NCBI RefSeq assembly: GCF_000158095.2
Contig: NZ_CM011002.1
Span: forward strand, 2,495,228 to 2,559,227
DNA: 64,000 nucleotides
Direction: 5' to 3'
Source of the DNA: Roseibium alexandrii DFL-11
GTDB taxonomy: Bacteria > Pseudomonadota > Alphaproteobacteria > Rhizobiales > Stappiaceae
The translations under genes were made by a program, and so were the position numbers. The notes under the pieces were generated by a model. The model was not told the origin of the DNA and searched no databases. It saw nothing but the letters and a program-made list of their open reading frames with translations. Below, in pieces: positions 44,801 through 54,343 of this stretch. Numbering within the stretch: position 1 is the first letter of the stretch; each line of letters begins with the position of its first letter.

Positions 44801-45944
44801 CGCGCACTTCACGCAGCTCCGCGCGCAAGGGTTCGATCTCAGCATGATCCTTGCGCTGAAGCAGTTCTTCCATACGTTCGGCAATCGAGACGACACGGTC
44901 CTCCAGGACCATCATGTGCTCAGAACGCGGCAGGGCTGCAAAGGCGTCTTCGATCTCATTCAGCCGAACGGTGACGCTGCGCAGGACACGCGGGTCAACT
45001 GAGGCTCGGGACAATTCGTCAAGCCGCTGCAAAATGTGCGCATAACCGTGTTCCAGCGTTTGAAGAGCGCCTTCCACATTGGTCCGGCCGACCAGAGACT
45101 TCAGCTCGGCGACTTCCTTCCGGATCTCTTTTGCAAGCTGATCGTTCTTTTTGTCATTGCGCAGCCGGTCCACCATGTCGGCCAAACGGCGCAACTCTGT
45201 ATTCTGACGATTGACCGTCTCGTTCGTGCCGCGCGAAATTCCGCCGAGAGCGTCCCGCAGAGACCCAAGTTCTTCGCGAACATGCGCCAGGGCTTGTTCC
45301 TGCGGCTTTCTCAGCGCATCAATGCGGCGTCCCAAATCTTTGTAGGCGTGCATGGACGCGTTACGGCTGGCGATCGAACTGCGGCGGGGTGCCCGCTGAT
45401 AATAAACATCATCTTCGTCGCCATAATCCGCATCCGCATATGGATCATCATTATAGTAGCCGTCATCATCACCGTAGGCATCGGACTCGTCCAAAGCGTC
45501 GATGGCATAACGGCCAGCGCGGTGGCTGCGGGACGGCGCACGCTCATATTCGTCTGCATAGTCTTCGTCACCTGCGAGCCCCTGAACCTGCTGGTCGAGA
45601 CGGTCCAACGCTCCCATGACATCATCAATACCAGCGTCTGGCGCACGCTCCCGGCCCCGGCGAGGAGTTGGACGGGGCGAACGCCCGCGCCCACGTTTTG
45701 GTGCTTCCCGCTCGGCTTGTTCGGACAGAAGACGGTCCAGCTCATCTGCAACAGCATCCAGATCCCCTTCCGGCCCGTGTTCACCAGAATACATGCGATC
45801 ATATCCGCCGAGAGCAGTTGCAGTTCGGGTGAGTCTTTCAATCCGGGCGCGCGCGGGTTCACGGTGAGGCAAATCGTTCCGATCTAGACTGTCATACACA
45901 TCTCGGCCGCGGCGTCCTGCCTGGTGTTTGTTTCTAGCCGGCAT
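41883..45944 (-). CDS. podJ: PodJ-like polarity protein (coiled coil, TM, Sel1 repeats, peptidoglycan-binding domain)
   Basis: A 1353-residue bitopic protein. The cytoplasmic part (to about residue 890) is charged and rich in coiled coil (MVDRLRNDKKNDQLAKEIRK). One membrane helix follows at about 895-915 (AILYTAAAVVLLMAGFYVTR), then a Pro/Ala-rich periplasmic linker, three to four Sel1 repeats (YTEGDGVAADLERAAAWYQK) and a C-terminal peptidoglycan-binding type 1 domain (LNYLGFDTGTPDGQMGPRTR). This architecture matches Caulobacter PodJ, which organises the new cell pole. ATG 45944 is chosen; the frame reaches 45977. A CtrA-like half-matching site lies 115 bp upstream. Confidence 0.85.
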   Translation of the reverse strand: MPARNKHQAGRRGRDVYDSLDRNDLPHREPARARIERLTRTATALGGYDRMYSGEHGPEGDLDAVADELDRLLSEQAEREAPKRGRGRSPRPTPRRGRERAPDAGIDDVMGALDRLDQQVQGLAGDEDYADEYERAPSRSHRAGRYAIDALDESDAYGDDDGYYNDDPYADADYGDEDDVYYQRAPRRSSIASRNASMHAYKDLGRRIDALRKPQEQALAHVREELGSLRDALGGISRGTNETVNRQNTELRRLADMVDRLRNDKKNDQLAKEIRKEVAELKSLVGRTNVEGALQTLEHGYAHILQRLDELSRASVDPRVLRSVTVRLNEIEDAFAALPRSEHMMVLEDRVVSIAERMEELLQRKDHAEIEPLRAELREVRGFVQQIDVKGLVESIDDRMKFVSNRLDDLETLAKEQRGLDNRLSAMEQRMPEPETITRLQGRLEDIVGMMADDRSAPADQEHLAQLDHRLNDIVDRLERMEQAKPIQSGDPGAFDALGTRLEAISTKIDAIEKRAARPVIAPVAAAQSASGADTEFFAQIQDRLNDLTTRLDQPKDTVTTSDLDKLRSEITAMRERVAQPASTDVLEQRISDLAQLVTKGGGKVDDKGLEVLGAKVAALAEQIETSSSNAQNSDQISSVLERIEAGLAETRSDVAGIARKAAQEAVANAPKAKNSEYDAAISSLQNDLKRLLDAAEGSEERTRNTFDGVKSVLGSVTERLDTLERAEPGPKQTSDPSPEPSGGLFSPIKVAERPPLFAKAQPDLAQNKALAEPAPQPVEDTPEPPRDRKADFIAAARRAAQAASAEAAQLEKKKPAKEEAESADEERGKARVGWLRNVLKRSPAEKEEAVDEALELNTADINPAEVEQSEEQTTVLAGDRVAPEPAQASGGRRRAILYTAAAVVLLMAGFYVTRGALSPSDTSPQVAAVPQDEAVVGAAAPANPAEEAASNVAASDPETVSEGEVVSDSPPPVAASDPMPAIEGSVALAPPATTQPPVAVEDPAPTAAAASQSLEAEPGVAFAPPSGVENSFGAAPAGVSSGFTAAREAEPAAGEAGAALLASLPPEGVGPMALRSAAASGDAAAEFLIGVKYTEGDGVAADLERAAAWYQKAADKGLAPAQYRLASLYEKGRGVQKDLPKAKAWYTQSAEAGNAKAMHNLAVFFAEGGGGQPDYASAAKWFEDAANYGVKDSLFNLGILYAGGIGVDKDLIASYKWFAIAADQGDPEAAKRRDDVANMMDQETLASARLAVEGFKLKTPDPAANKVTLQPSWTEGSALPASNASVTAVDNSALIREAQDKLNYLGFDTGTPDGQMGPRTRSAIRAFQRSLGLPETGQVDSRLIDELKSQAI

Positions 45945-46058
45945 ATCCTGACCCTGGGCTGTTGGTCTTGAGACCACTTAAAGGAGCTGGCTTGAGAACA
46001 GTGTCCGACGAAGGCCGGAAAGCGGGCCAGCATTTTCCAAGACTTTGTCGACTTAGGG

Positions 46059-46073
46059 TAAACAGGCAGTTAA
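46059..46073 (-). promoter_or_regulatory. Possible CtrA site upstream of the podJ-like gene
   Basis: Minus strand TTAACTGCCTGTTTA fits TTAA-N7-TTAA with one mismatch. It lies 115 bp upstream of the podJ-like start. In Caulobacter podJ is cell-cycle controlled, which makes a CtrA site plausible. The remainder of the 420-bp gap (45945-46365) has no recognised gene. Confidence 0.35.
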
Positions 46074-46365
46074 CTCGCATTGCCAAATGCGATTCCGCGC
46101 TCTGAACGGCGGCTGATCATTCAGGATATGCACAAACAATATCGAATCGTTCGCCTTGCCTTCCGCAAATCTGACAGCACGTGGTGGCCCGGACTAGACG
46201 GTGACGCAAACGTAAGCTAAACAGTGCACAAGAATTCAAGAAGAACCCGCGCCGGAATACGCGCACGACAGTCCATTATGCGAGTGAACTCGCGGTCTGC
46301 ATTGGGTCTTTTCAAGTTGAAACGGCAGCCCGCTGGCCGCGGAGCAAAGCAAGAGAACAAGCAAA

Positions 46366-46830
46366 ATGAGCGAAGCGCTTTCGATTTTGAACAACAACGA
46401 TGAGCTGGTCGATGTGGTTGCAGCCTCAGACGACGGCAGCAAGAAGACTCAATTCACGATCGGCGATCTGGCGAAGGAATTTGGCTGCACGCTGCGGACA
46501 CTTCGCTTTTATGAAGACAAGGGTCTGATCAATCCGAAGCGCGATGGCATGAACCGGGTGTATAACCGCCGGGACCGGGCACGTCTGAAACTGGTTCTTA
46601 TGGGCAAGCAGGTTGGCTTTTCGCTTTCTGAGATCCGGGACATGCTGGACCTTTATGACCTGCGCGATGGACAGGTTACGCAGCTGCGGGTCGCACTTTC
46701 CCGCTTCAACGAGCAGATCGCGGTTCTTGAGAACCAGCGCAAGGACATCGAAACAGCCATTGAAGAGCTCTCACGCACCGTCGAGATCGTTTCCGGCATG
46801 CTGAAACAAAAGGAAGCTGAAGAAGCCTGA
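46366..46830 (+). CDS. MerR family regulator of the acyl-CoA catabolic cluster
   Basis: A 154-residue regulator with a disordered start, a MerR winged helix (FTIGDLAKEFGCTLRTLRFY, then EDKGLINPKR) and a C-terminal coiled coil for dimerisation. It lacks metal-binding cysteines. Regulators of this type (LiuR-like) stand in front of acyl-CoA or branched-chain amino acid catabolism genes, and the acyl-CoA dehydrogenase gene follows after 340 bp. Control of that cluster is inferred. An intrinsic terminator follows the gene, so it is a separate transcript. Confidence 0.85.
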   Translation: MSEALSILNNNDELVDVVAASDDGSKKTQFTIGDLAKEFGCTLRTLRFYEDKGLINPKRDGMNRVYNRRDRARLKLVLMGKQVGFSLSEIRDMLDLYDLRDGQVTQLRVALSRFNEQIAVLENQRKDIETAIEELSRTVEIVSGMLKQKEAEEA

Positions 46831-46865
46831 TTTGGCTAATCTTCTCCTTTAGCGGCAGATCGAGC

Positions 46866-46898
46866 CCGGCATTCTTGAGCGGAATGCCGGCCTTTTTT
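46866..46898 (+). terminator. Intrinsic terminator after the MerR gene
   Basis: CCGGCATTC (46866-46874) pairs perfectly with GAATGCCGG (46882-46890), followed by CC and six T residues. The 275 bp from here to the acyl-CoA dehydrogenase start hold no gene and presumably its promoter. Confidence 0.92.
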
Positions 46899-47173
46899 CA
46901 CGCAATCTATGTGGGATATGTTTATCTCTAATCTCATTGAGTGTATTTTCCATCGCCATCTAATAGGCTGAAAAACGTAGCGTCACGCACCGGTTTAATG
47001 CGTGCACCACCACAAAAAACCAACTTTTGATGCCTTTCAGCTCGTTTTTTGGGCTATGCTTCCGTAACGACACCCCCTTGTCGCCTTAGAATTTCGCGCG
47101 TATATAGATGCCCAAGGTGACGTTTACGGAAACGTCATGCAAAGCATCTGACGGCAAATCTGGGAGGATTTCC

Positions 47174-48970
47174 ATGCCGACATACTCCGCACCGGTTGAT
47201 GATACCCTTTTCCTTTTGAAAGACGTTTTCGGATACGAGCGCTATTCCAACCTGCCGGGTTTTTCCGACGCACCGCTTGATCTGGTGGAAGCCATTCTTA
47301 AGGAAGGCGCAAAGTTTACAGAGGAAGTCCTCCAGCCAATCAACCAGTCTGGCGATCAGGAAGGCTGCACACGGAACGACGACGGCACTGTTTCCGTTCC
47401 AAAAGGCTTTAAGGAAGCTTACGACGCTTTTTGCGAAGGGGGATGGGCAACTCTTGCCGCTGATGCGGATTACGGCGGACAAGGTTTGCCGCACACGCTG
47501 GCTACGATCTTCAATGAATTTGCTTCGTCTGCAAACATGGCCTTCTCCATGTACCCGGGACTGACCGCCGGTGCGATTGCGGCCTTGACCACCCATGGAA
47601 CGGATGAGCAGAAGCAGACATACTTGCCGAACATGATTTCCGGCAAATGGACCGGCACGATGAATCTCACCGAGCCGCATTGCGGCACGGACCTCGGACT
47701 TATTCGCACCAAAGCCGTCTCGCAAGCCGATGGCTCCTACAAGATCTCCGGCACCAAGATCTTCATCTCGGCCGGCGAACACGAAATGTCGGACAACATC
47801 ATCCACCTGGTGCTGGCCCGTATCGAAGGTGCCCCGGAAGGCAACAAAGGCATCTCGCTGTTTGTCGTTCCGCGGAACGAAATTGCCGAAGACGGCACAA
47901 GCGGCGCGCGCAACGGTGTGTCTTGCGGCTCCATCGAACACAAGATGGGGATCCACGGCAATGCGACCTGCGTCATGAACTATGACGATGCGACCGGCTG
48001 GCTCGTTGGCGAAGAAAACAAGGGTCTGCGCGCCATGTTCGTCATGATGAACGAAGCCCGCCTCGGTGTGGCCGTTCAAGGTTTGTCGCAGTCGGAAGTT
48101 GCCTACCAGAACGCCGTGACTTACGCGAAAGACCGTATTCAGGGCCGTGCACTCACCGGTCCCAAAAGCCCGGACAAGGCCGCCGATCCGATCATCGTTC
48201 ATCCGGACGTCCGCCGTACCTTGATGTCCATCCGGGCTTTCAATGAAGCAGCCCGCGCGCTGGTCATCTGGACCGCGCTGCACGGCGACGTGTCCCATCG
48301 CTCCGAAGACGACAAGGACAAGCAGTTCTCTGACGACATGATGGGCCTGATGACACCGGTTCTCAAAGGTGTGCTGACCGACATCGGTTTCGAAAACGCG
48401 GTCAATGCCCAACAGATGTATGGTGGCCACGGCTATATCGGCGAGTGGGGTATGGAGCAGTTTGTTCGCGACGCCCGTATCGCCATGATCTATGAGGGCG
48501 CAAACGGCATCCAGGCGCTGGATCTCGTGGGCCGCAAGCTTCCGGCAAATGGCGGCCGCGCGGTCATGAGCTTCTTCAATGAGGTCAACACGTTCTTGAA
48601 AGAAAACAAGGACAACGAAGACCTGACCGCATTCATCGGCCCGCTGAAGAAAGGCGTCGATGATCTGCAGGCGGCAACCATGTGGTTCATGAACAACGCC
48701 ATGAAGAATCCGGACAATGCCGGGGCCGGCTCGACCGACTACATGCATCTCTTCGGCCTCGTTGCACTCGGCTACATGTGGGCCAAGATCGCCAAGACGG
48801 CCAAGGAGACACTGAAGAACGGCGCCAACGGCAAGGAGCAGTGGCTCTCCGACAAGTTGGCCTTCGGTACATTTTACATGGAACGGACCATGCCTGAGAC
48901 CGCGGCGCACCTTGCTCGGATTTCAACAGGTTCTGACACCATGATGTCGGTCAGCGCCGAGGCATTTTAA
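47174..48970 (+). CDS. Acyl-CoA dehydrogenase
   Basis: A 598-residue FAD enzyme of the long acyl-CoA dehydrogenase type, which introduces the first double bond in beta-oxidation. Visible motifs: [50 protein letters not shown] and [20 protein letters not shown], then [20 protein letters not shown] with the catalytic-region Glu. The extra C-terminal domain ([20 protein letters not shown]) is typical of this branch. ATG 47174 is set by GGGAGGA 5 nt upstream; the frame extends to 47108. GST, thiolase and FadJ-like genes follow on the same strand. Confidence 0.96.
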   Translation: MPTYSAPVDDTLFLLKDVFGYERYSNLPGFSDAPLDLVEAILKEGAKFTEEVLQPINQSGDQEGCTRNDDGTVSVPKGFKEAYDAFCEGGWATLAADADYGGQGLPHTLATIFNEFASSANMAFSMYPGLTAGAIAALTTHGTDEQKQTYLPNMISGKWTGTMNLTEPHCGTDLGLIRTKAVSQADGSYKISGTKIFISAGEHEMSDNIIHLVLARIEGAPEGNKGISLFVVPRNEIAEDGTSGARNGVSCGSIEHKMGIHGNATCVMNYDDATGWLVGEENKGLRAMFVMMNEARLGVAVQGLSQSEVAYQNAVTYAKDRIQGRALTGPKSPDKAADPIIVHPDVRRTLMSIRAFNEAARALVIWTALHGDVSHRSEDDKDKQFSDDMMGLMTPVLKGVLTDIGFENAVNAQQMYGGHGYIGEWGMEQFVRDARIAMIYEGANGIQALDLVGRKLPANGGRAVMSFFNEVNTFLKENKDNEDLTAFIGPLKKGVDDLQAATMWFMNNAMKNPDNAGAGSTDYMHLFGLVALGYMWAKIAKTAKETLKNGANGKEQWLSDKLAFGTFYMERTMPETAAHLARISTGSDTMMSVSAEAF

Positions 48971-49075
48971 GCCGAACGGCCCGGTGACAGCCGGGCCGGA
49001 CATTCACCCGCGCAAAATCTGTTTGGGGCGGTATAGTCCCGCCTCAAGCATATTTGTCAGGGAGATAGCATCGAT

Positions 49076-49714
49076 ATGGCTGAATTCGTTCTTCATTGCA
49101 TGGCCCAGTCCGGGCATTCCTATAAGGTCGCGCTCATGCTGGAGCTGTGCGGGGCCGACTGGGAAGCGTCCTGGGTCGATTTCTTCAACGGCCAAACGCG
49201 CAGCGAAGAGTTCCGCTCGTCGCTGAACGAAATGGGCGAAGTTCCGGTTCTTGTTCATGGCAATGAGACGCTGACCCAGTCCGCAGTCATCATGGACTAC
49301 CTCGTTGAGAAGTTTGGAAAGTTCGGCTGGGACACCGACGAAGAACGCCGCGAAATTCTACGCTGGACAATTTTCGACAATCAGAAAGTGTCCGGCATGA
49401 TCGGCCCGCTGCGGTTCATGCGCACGCTTATCAAGACCGGTGAAACAGACGTGGTGAAGTTCCTGGATGGGCGGGCCAAAAGCGCGCTGGCCATTCTGGA
49501 CAAGCACCTGGCGAAAAACGATTTCGCTATCGGCTCCAAACTGACGACAGCCGATTTTTCCCTCTGCAGCTACCTGTTTTACGAGGGCGAACTCGGCATC
49601 GACGTGAACGACTACCAAAACGTGACCGCCTGGCTGGGCCGCATAAAGTCCCAACCCGGCTGGAAACATCCTTATGACCTCATGCCCGGCCACCCTTTGC
49701 CAAGCGCCGCGTGA
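49076..49714 (+). CDS. Glutathione S-transferase family protein
   Basis: A 212-residue GST. The thioredoxin-like N-terminal half (FVLHCMAQSGHSYKVALMLE, EVPVLVHGNETLTQSAVIMD with the cis-Pro and glutathione-binding Gln/Ser) is followed by the all-helical domain (LTTADFSLCSYLFYEGELG). The catalytic Ser/Cys near MAQSGHS is plausible. Its place between an acyl-CoA dehydrogenase and a thiolase gene suggests detoxification of, or conjugation to, a pathway intermediate; that is inference. The thiolase start is 25 bp downstream. Confidence 0.92.
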   Translation: MAEFVLHCMAQSGHSYKVALMLELCGADWEASWVDFFNGQTRSEEFRSSLNEMGEVPVLVHGNETLTQSAVIMDYLVEKFGKFGWDTDEERREILRWTIFDNQKVSGMIGPLRFMRTLIKTGETDVVKFLDGRAKSALAILDKHLAKNDFAIGSKLTTADFSLCSYLFYEGELGIDVNDYQNVTAWLGRIKSQPGWKHPYDLMPGHPLPSAA

Positions 49715-49741
49715 GGCCCGCCTGATCTAGAGGAGGATTTG

Positions 49742-50950
49742 ATGCCTGAAGCCTATATTTACGACCACGTGCGCACCCCGCGCGGCCGTGGCAAAAAGGA
49801 CGGCGCCCTGCACGAAGTGCCAGCCGTTCGCTTGGCTGCCACCGCGCTGGAAGCCATCCGGGACCGAAACGGTATCGACACAAAGAAGGTTGATGACGTG
49901 GTTCTCGGTTGTGTCGATCCCGTCGGTGAAGCCGGCGGCGACATCGCCCGTGCAGCCGTGTTCGCAGCGGACTATGACACGTCAGTACCAGGCATGCAGA
50001 TCAACCGGTTCTGTGCCTCAGGCCTTGATGCCGTCAACATGGCCTCCGCTCAGGTCATGTCCGGCCAGCACAAGCTCGTCATCGCCGGTGGTGTGGAAAG
50101 CATGAGCCGTGTCGGCCTTGGCGCATCAGGTGGCGCCTGGCCGATCGAGCCGCAGGTTGCCATTCCCTCCTACTTCATGCCGCAGGGCGTTTCCGCTGAC
50201 CTGATCGCAACGAAATACGGCTTTAGCCGTGACGATTGCGATGCCTATGCCGTGGAAAGCCAGAAGCGTGCGGGCAAGTCCTGGGAAGACGGCAAGTTCG
50301 ACAGGTCCGTCGTTCCGGTCAAGGACATCAACGGCATCACGATCCTGGCCAAGGACGAGCACATGCGTCCTGAGACTGACATGCAGTCCCTCGCCTCTCT
50401 CAACCCGTCCTTCGAAATGATGGGTGCCATGGGCGGTTTCAACGCGGTTGGCATTCAGGCCCATCCGGAAGTGGAAAACGTCAAACACGTTCACCACGCC
50501 GGCAACTCCTCCGGGATCGTTGATGGCGCTGCGGCCGTCCTTATCGGCTCTTCGACAGCCGGCCGCTCCATCGGCATGAAGCCGCGCGCGCGCATCAAAG
50601 CCTTCGCCAACATCGGCTCCGAACCAGCACTCATGCTGACCGGACCGGTGGACGTGACCGAGAAGCTACTGAAGAATGCGAAGATGGAGATGAAGGACAT
50701 CGATCTCATCGAGATCAACGAAGCCTTTGCGTCCGTCGTTCTGCGTTACCAGCAGGCGTTCGATCTCGATTCGGCAACGGTCAACGTCAACGGCGGCGCG
50801 ATTGCTCTCGGGCACCCGCTCGGCGCGACCGGTGCGATGATCCTCGGAACAGTTCTGGACGAGCTGGAACGCCGCGATCTGAACACTGCGCTGGTCACAC
50901 TCTGCATCGGTGCCGGCATGGGCACAGCAACCATCATCGAACGGGTCTGA
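49742..50950 (+). CDS. Acetyl-CoA C-acyltransferase (thiolase)
   Basis: A 402-residue thiolase, catalysing the CoA-dependent cleavage of 3-ketoacyl-CoA. The nucleophile is Cys91 in [32 protein letters not shown] carries the active-site His and CIGAGMGTA the second Cys. ATG 49742 is set by GAGGAGG 5-7 nt upstream; a TTG at 49739 opens the frame. It lies in the fatty-acid/acyl-CoA cluster, separated from the FadJ-like gene by an antisense EAL gene. Confidence 0.96.
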   Translation: MPEAYIYDHVRTPRGRGKKDGALHEVPAVRLAATALEAIRDRNGIDTKKVDDVVLGCVDPVGEAGGDIARAAVFAADYDTSVPGMQINRFCASGLDAVNMASAQVMSGQHKLVIAGGVESMSRVGLGASGGAWPIEPQVAIPSYFMPQGVSADLIATKYGFSRDDCDAYAVESQKRAGKSWEDGKFDRSVVPVKDINGITILAKDEHMRPETDMQSLASLNPSFEMMGAMGGFNAVGIQAHPEVENVKHVHHAGNSSGIVDGAAAVLIGSSTAGRSIGMKPRARIKAFANIGSEPALMLTGPVDVTEKLLKNAKMEMKDIDLIEINEAFASVVLRYQQAFDLDSATVNVNGGAIALGHPLGATGAMILGTVLDELERRDLNTALVTLCIGAGMGTATIIERV

Positions 50951-51050
50951 CACAATGAGCGCCCGGCTCCATCCAACACACGTCAGGTTGCACGGCGGTC
51001 TTTCAGCCCACCGTGGCAACGATGGATCTGGGCGGCTCGGCTGTCAAACC

Positions 51051-51806
51051 CTATTGGGCAGCAACCAGCGTTTCGCTAAATGCCACCTTGGGCATCGTCT
51101 CAAGCTCAGGCCGGGCGAACAGGTAACCTTGCATAAGATTGACGCCGAGGTCCATCAGGACATGCAATTCGCCATCGGTCTCAATGCCTTCCGCGAGCAC
51201 GGAAATGCCCAGGTCGCGGCAGATGGATGTGACACCCCGTACAATGGCGCGCTTGGTGAAATCGCTGTCGATGTCTCGGACAAGGCCCATATCAATCTTG
51301 ACAATGTCGGGAGTGAAAGACGCCAACAGGTTCAGTCCGGCGTAACCAGCGCCGAAATCGTCTATCGCGGTCAAGAAACCCTGCCGCTGATATTCGGCGA
51401 TGATGCCTTGCAAGTGCGCCGGGTCGGCTACGCGTTCACTTTCGGTGAACTCGAAGTTTATCCGGCGCAAGTCAAAACCGCTTTGGGCGGCGGCAACAAG
51501 AGTTGTTCTGATGCAGGCGCGCGGCTCATACACCGCGTTCGGCATGAAGTTGATCGACAAGATGCAGTCAGCGGGCATAAGGCGGGCAGCCAACTCGATG
51601 GCTTTAACCCGGCATCGCTGATCGAAACTGTACTTTGTCTGGTCCGTCACACGGGAAAGAACTGTGGGAGCCGGTTCGCCGGACATCCCGCGGACCAAAG
51701 CTTCGTAGCCCCAAACTTTTTGGGCCTTGATGTCCACGATCGGTTGGAAGGCCATCGTGAAGTCGAAATCGATTTCGTTCCCGCCCCTGCATCCGTCGCA
51801 AGACAT
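51051..51806 (-). CDS. Stand-alone EAL domain protein
   Basis: A 251-residue protein that is nearly only an EAL domain, the cyclic di-GMP phosphodiesterase fold. Key motifs: FQPIVDIKAQKVWGYEALVRG (EAL), SINFMPNAV (metal Asn), FEFTESERV (Glu), AIDDFGAGYAGLNLL (Asp pair) and VLAEGIETDGEL. The catalytic set looks complete. The start MSCDGCRGGNEIDFDF has a CxxC pair that may bind metal or sense redox state. ATG 51806 is chosen since upstream sequence is poor; the frame runs to 51950. It lies antisense within the beta-oxidation cluster. Confidence 0.88.
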   Translation of the reverse strand: MSCDGCRGGNEIDFDFTMAFQPIVDIKAQKVWGYEALVRGMSGEPAPTVLSRVTDQTKYSFDQRCRVKAIELAARLMPADCILSINFMPNAVYEPRACIRTTLVAAAQSGFDLRRINFEFTESERVADPAHLQGIIAEYQRQGFLTAIDDFGAGYAGLNLLASFTPDIVKIDMGLVRDIDSDFTKRAIVRGVTSICRDLGISVLAEGIETDGELHVLMDLGVNLMQGYLFARPELETMPKVAFSETLVAAQ

Positions 51807-51967
51807 GGTGTCCCCTTCCCGGCCGTGCCGCAAGTGTCTGGAGCGGACACTAACGGGCTTGAACTTCCAAATCCTTACCCGGGGAACAAAAGCTTGAACT
51901 TTCGCGCTTCTCATTGGGAAAGAGCGCATAAAAACGAAACAACCTTCCACTGATTAGGGAGAGACAG

Positions 51968-54178
51968 ATGGATTACAAGAACTTCAAGATCGAAACCGAC
52001 GAAGACGGTATTGCCCTGATCACGTGGGACATGCCGGAGAAATCGATGAACGTCATCGATCTCAGCGTCATGGAAGAACTCGATGCAGTCGTCGATCAGG
52101 TTGTTGGCGATGACGCTATCAAGGGCGCTGTCATCACTTCCGGAAAGAACGCCTTTTCCGGTGGCGCAGATCTGACCATGCTGGAAGGTCTTTTAAAAGA
52201 CTTCCACGTCCAGCGCGCGAAAGACCCCGAAGCAGCCGCCAAGGCGCTGTTTGAAGGTTCCCGCAAACTGACCCTCGTTTACCGGAAGCTGGAAACGTGC
52301 GGCAAACCGTTTGTTGCAGCCGTGAACAGCACCTCCATGGGCGGCGGCACCGAGCTGGCTTTGGCCTGTCACGCCCGTGTTGCCGACGAAGATCTGAAAA
52401 TGGGTCTGCCGGAAGTGAAGGTCGGCCTGTTCCCGGGTGCTGGCGGCACACAGCGTGTCATGCGCATGGCCGATGGCCAGCAGGGCATGCAGTTCCTGTT
52501 GCAGGGCAAGACGCTGCGCGCACCACAGGCAAAGCAGCTGAAGCTGGTCGATGAGGTGACCCAATCCAAGAAGCTGGTTGCCGCGGCCAAGAAGATGCTG
52601 AAAGCCGGTATTGATCCCGTCAAGCCATGGGACAAGAAGGGCTTCAAGCTCCCCAATGGCAACATCTACTCCCCTGCGGGCTTCCAGTTCTGGCCGGCTG
52701 CAAACGCGATCTACCGCCGCGAAACCTTCGACAACTACCCGGGCGCCCGCTACCTGCTGCATGCGGTCGTGGAAGGCCTGCAACTGCCGATGGATCTCGC
52801 TCTTCAGGTTGAAAGCCGCTACTTCGCGAAGGTCCTGCAGACCCCGGAAGCCGCCAACATGATCCGCTCCCTGTTCGTCTCCATGCAGGAGCTGAACAAA
52901 GGCGCACGCCGCCCCATCGACCAACGCCCCAACAACATCAAAAAAGTTGGCATCCTCGGCGCCGGCTTTATGGGAGCGGGCATTGCCTATGTCACCGCGC
53001 AAGCTGGCATTAATGTGGTGCTGATTGACCGCGACCAGGAAGCTGCTGACAAGGGCAAGGCCCACACCGAAGACCTGCTCTCCAAGGCTGTCAAGCGCGG
53101 CCGTTCTACCGAAGACAAAAAAGCAAAGATCCTGTCCCGCATTCAGGCGACCGCGGATTACGAGGAACTCGCCGATTGTGATCTAGTGATTGAGGCCGTA
53201 TTCGAAGATCGCGAGATCAAGAAGACAGTGACAGAAAAAGCCGAAGCGGTGATGAAGTCACGGGCAATCTATGCGTCCAACACCTCAACGCTACCGATCA
53301 CGTCTTTGGCGCAAGCCTCCAAGCGCCCGAAGAACTTCATCGGCATCCACTTCTTCTCGCCGGTCGACAAGATGATGCTGGTCGAGGTGATCATGGGCAA
53401 ACGGACGTCCGACCGGGCTCTTGCCATGGCACTCGACTACATCAAGGCCATCAAGAAGACACCGATTGTCGTCAACGACAGCCGCGGTTTCTACACATCG
53501 CGCGTTGTCATGACCTATATCCGCGAAGGCCTGATGATGCTGGCCGATGGTATTCCAGCGCCAATGATCGAAAACGCTGGCAAGATGGCCGGCATGCCGG
53601 TTGGTCCGCTGTCTCTTGGTGACGAAGTGGCACTGGACCTTGCCTGGAAGATCGTATCGGCAACCCGCAAGGATCTTGGCGTCAAATACGTTGAAGGCCC
53701 GCTCGACAACATCCTGGAAGAGATGGTTGTCAAACGGGAACGCTTTGGCCGCAAGAACGGCAAGGGTTTCTACGACTACAACGGCAAGGACAAGAGCCTG
53801 TGGCCGGGCATTCCGGACGTCGTTGGCCAACCGAAATCGGCCGACAGCTTCAATATTGAAGAACTCAAGCAGCGTCTGCTCGTCATGCAGGCCCTGGAGT
53901 CTGCCCGGATCTTTGAAGAAAACTGTCTCACCGACGTGCGCGAGGCCGATGTCGGCTCGATCCTCGGCTTTGGGTTCGCCCCTTACACAGGTGGCACACT
54001 CAGCTACATTGACATGATGGGCACGACTGCATTTGTCGAACTTTGCAAGAAGTTCACCCGCAAGTGGGGACCACGCTTCAAGCCAAACAAGCTGCTGCGT
54101 GAAATGGCCAAAGACAATGAAACCTTCTATGGTCGATTCCCACCCAAAGGCGAAGTCGCCGTCAAAGACGCTGCCTGA
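51968..54178 (+). CDS. FadJ/FadB-like enoyl-CoA hydratase/3-hydroxyacyl-CoA dehydrogenase
   Basis: A 736-residue bifunctional beta-oxidation enzyme. The N-terminal crotonase domain has the oxyanion and catalytic regions (TSGKNAFSGGADLTMLEGL, LPEVKVGLFPGAGGTQRVM with both Glu-type residues). From about residue 325 an NAD-binding Rossmann domain follows (KKVGILGAGFMGAGIAYVTA, HFFSPVDKMMLVEV with the catalytic His), then the C-terminal 3HCDH domains. It hydrates 2-enoyl-CoA and oxidises the product, feeding the thiolase upstream. Start ATG has GGGAGAGA close upstream. A strong terminator follows. Confidence 0.96.
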   Translation: MDYKNFKIETDEDGIALITWDMPEKSMNVIDLSVMEELDAVVDQVVGDDAIKGAVITSGKNAFSGGADLTMLEGLLKDFHVQRAKDPEAAAKALFEGSRKLTLVYRKLETCGKPFVAAVNSTSMGGGTELALACHARVADEDLKMGLPEVKVGLFPGAGGTQRVMRMADGQQGMQFLLQGKTLRAPQAKQLKLVDEVTQSKKLVAAAKKMLKAGIDPVKPWDKKGFKLPNGNIYSPAGFQFWPAANAIYRRETFDNYPGARYLLHAVVEGLQLPMDLALQVESRYFAKVLQTPEAANMIRSLFVSMQELNKGARRPIDQRPNNIKKVGILGAGFMGAGIAYVTAQAGINVVLIDRDQEAADKGKAHTEDLLSKAVKRGRSTEDKKAKILSRIQATADYEELADCDLVIEAVFEDREIKKTVTEKAEAVMKSRAIYASNTSTLPITSLAQASKRPKNFIGIHFFSPVDKMMLVEVIMGKRTSDRALAMALDYIKAIKKTPIVVNDSRGFYTSRVVMTYIREGLMMLADGIPAPMIENAGKMAGMPVGPLSLGDEVALDLAWKIVSATRKDLGVKYVEGPLDNILEEMVVKRERFGRKNGKGFYDYNGKDKSLWPGIPDVVGQPKSADSFNIEELKQRLLVMQALESARIFEENCLTDVREADVGSILGFGFAPYTGGTLSYIDMMGTTAFVELCKKFTRKWGPRFKPNKLLREMAKDNETFYGRFPPKGEVAVKDAA

Positions 54179-54204
54179 TAAAAAGCAGCAGTCTTGCACC
54201 TTTC

Positions 54205-54240
54205 AACGCCGCTTTCTCTGGGAAGCGGCGTTTTCTTTTC
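54205..54240 (+). terminator. Intrinsic terminator after the FadJ-like gene
   Basis: AACGCCGCTT (54205-54214) pairs with AAGCGGCGTT (54223-54232) across an 8-nt loop, followed by TTCTTTTC. It closes the acyl-CoA cluster. Confidence 0.92.
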
Positions 54241-54343
54241 CGATCACATTCGTGTTTGCAAAATACGACGCGACTTGATCCCACATGCCGCCTCATGCAA
54301 AGTGGAGGTAAGAAAAAGACCTTAAGGTTTGCTTGGAGGGGAA

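Noticed and set aside
47135..48910. 591-residue minus-strand open frame opposite the acyl-CoA dehydrogenase gene
   Set aside because: It mirrors a strongly conserved enzyme gene; long antisense frames are expected at this base composition.
48978..48997. GC-rich hairpin GGCCCGG/CCGGGCC after the acyl-CoA dehydrogenase gene
   Set aside because: No T-run follows, and the GST gene lies close downstream, so it is not called as a terminator.
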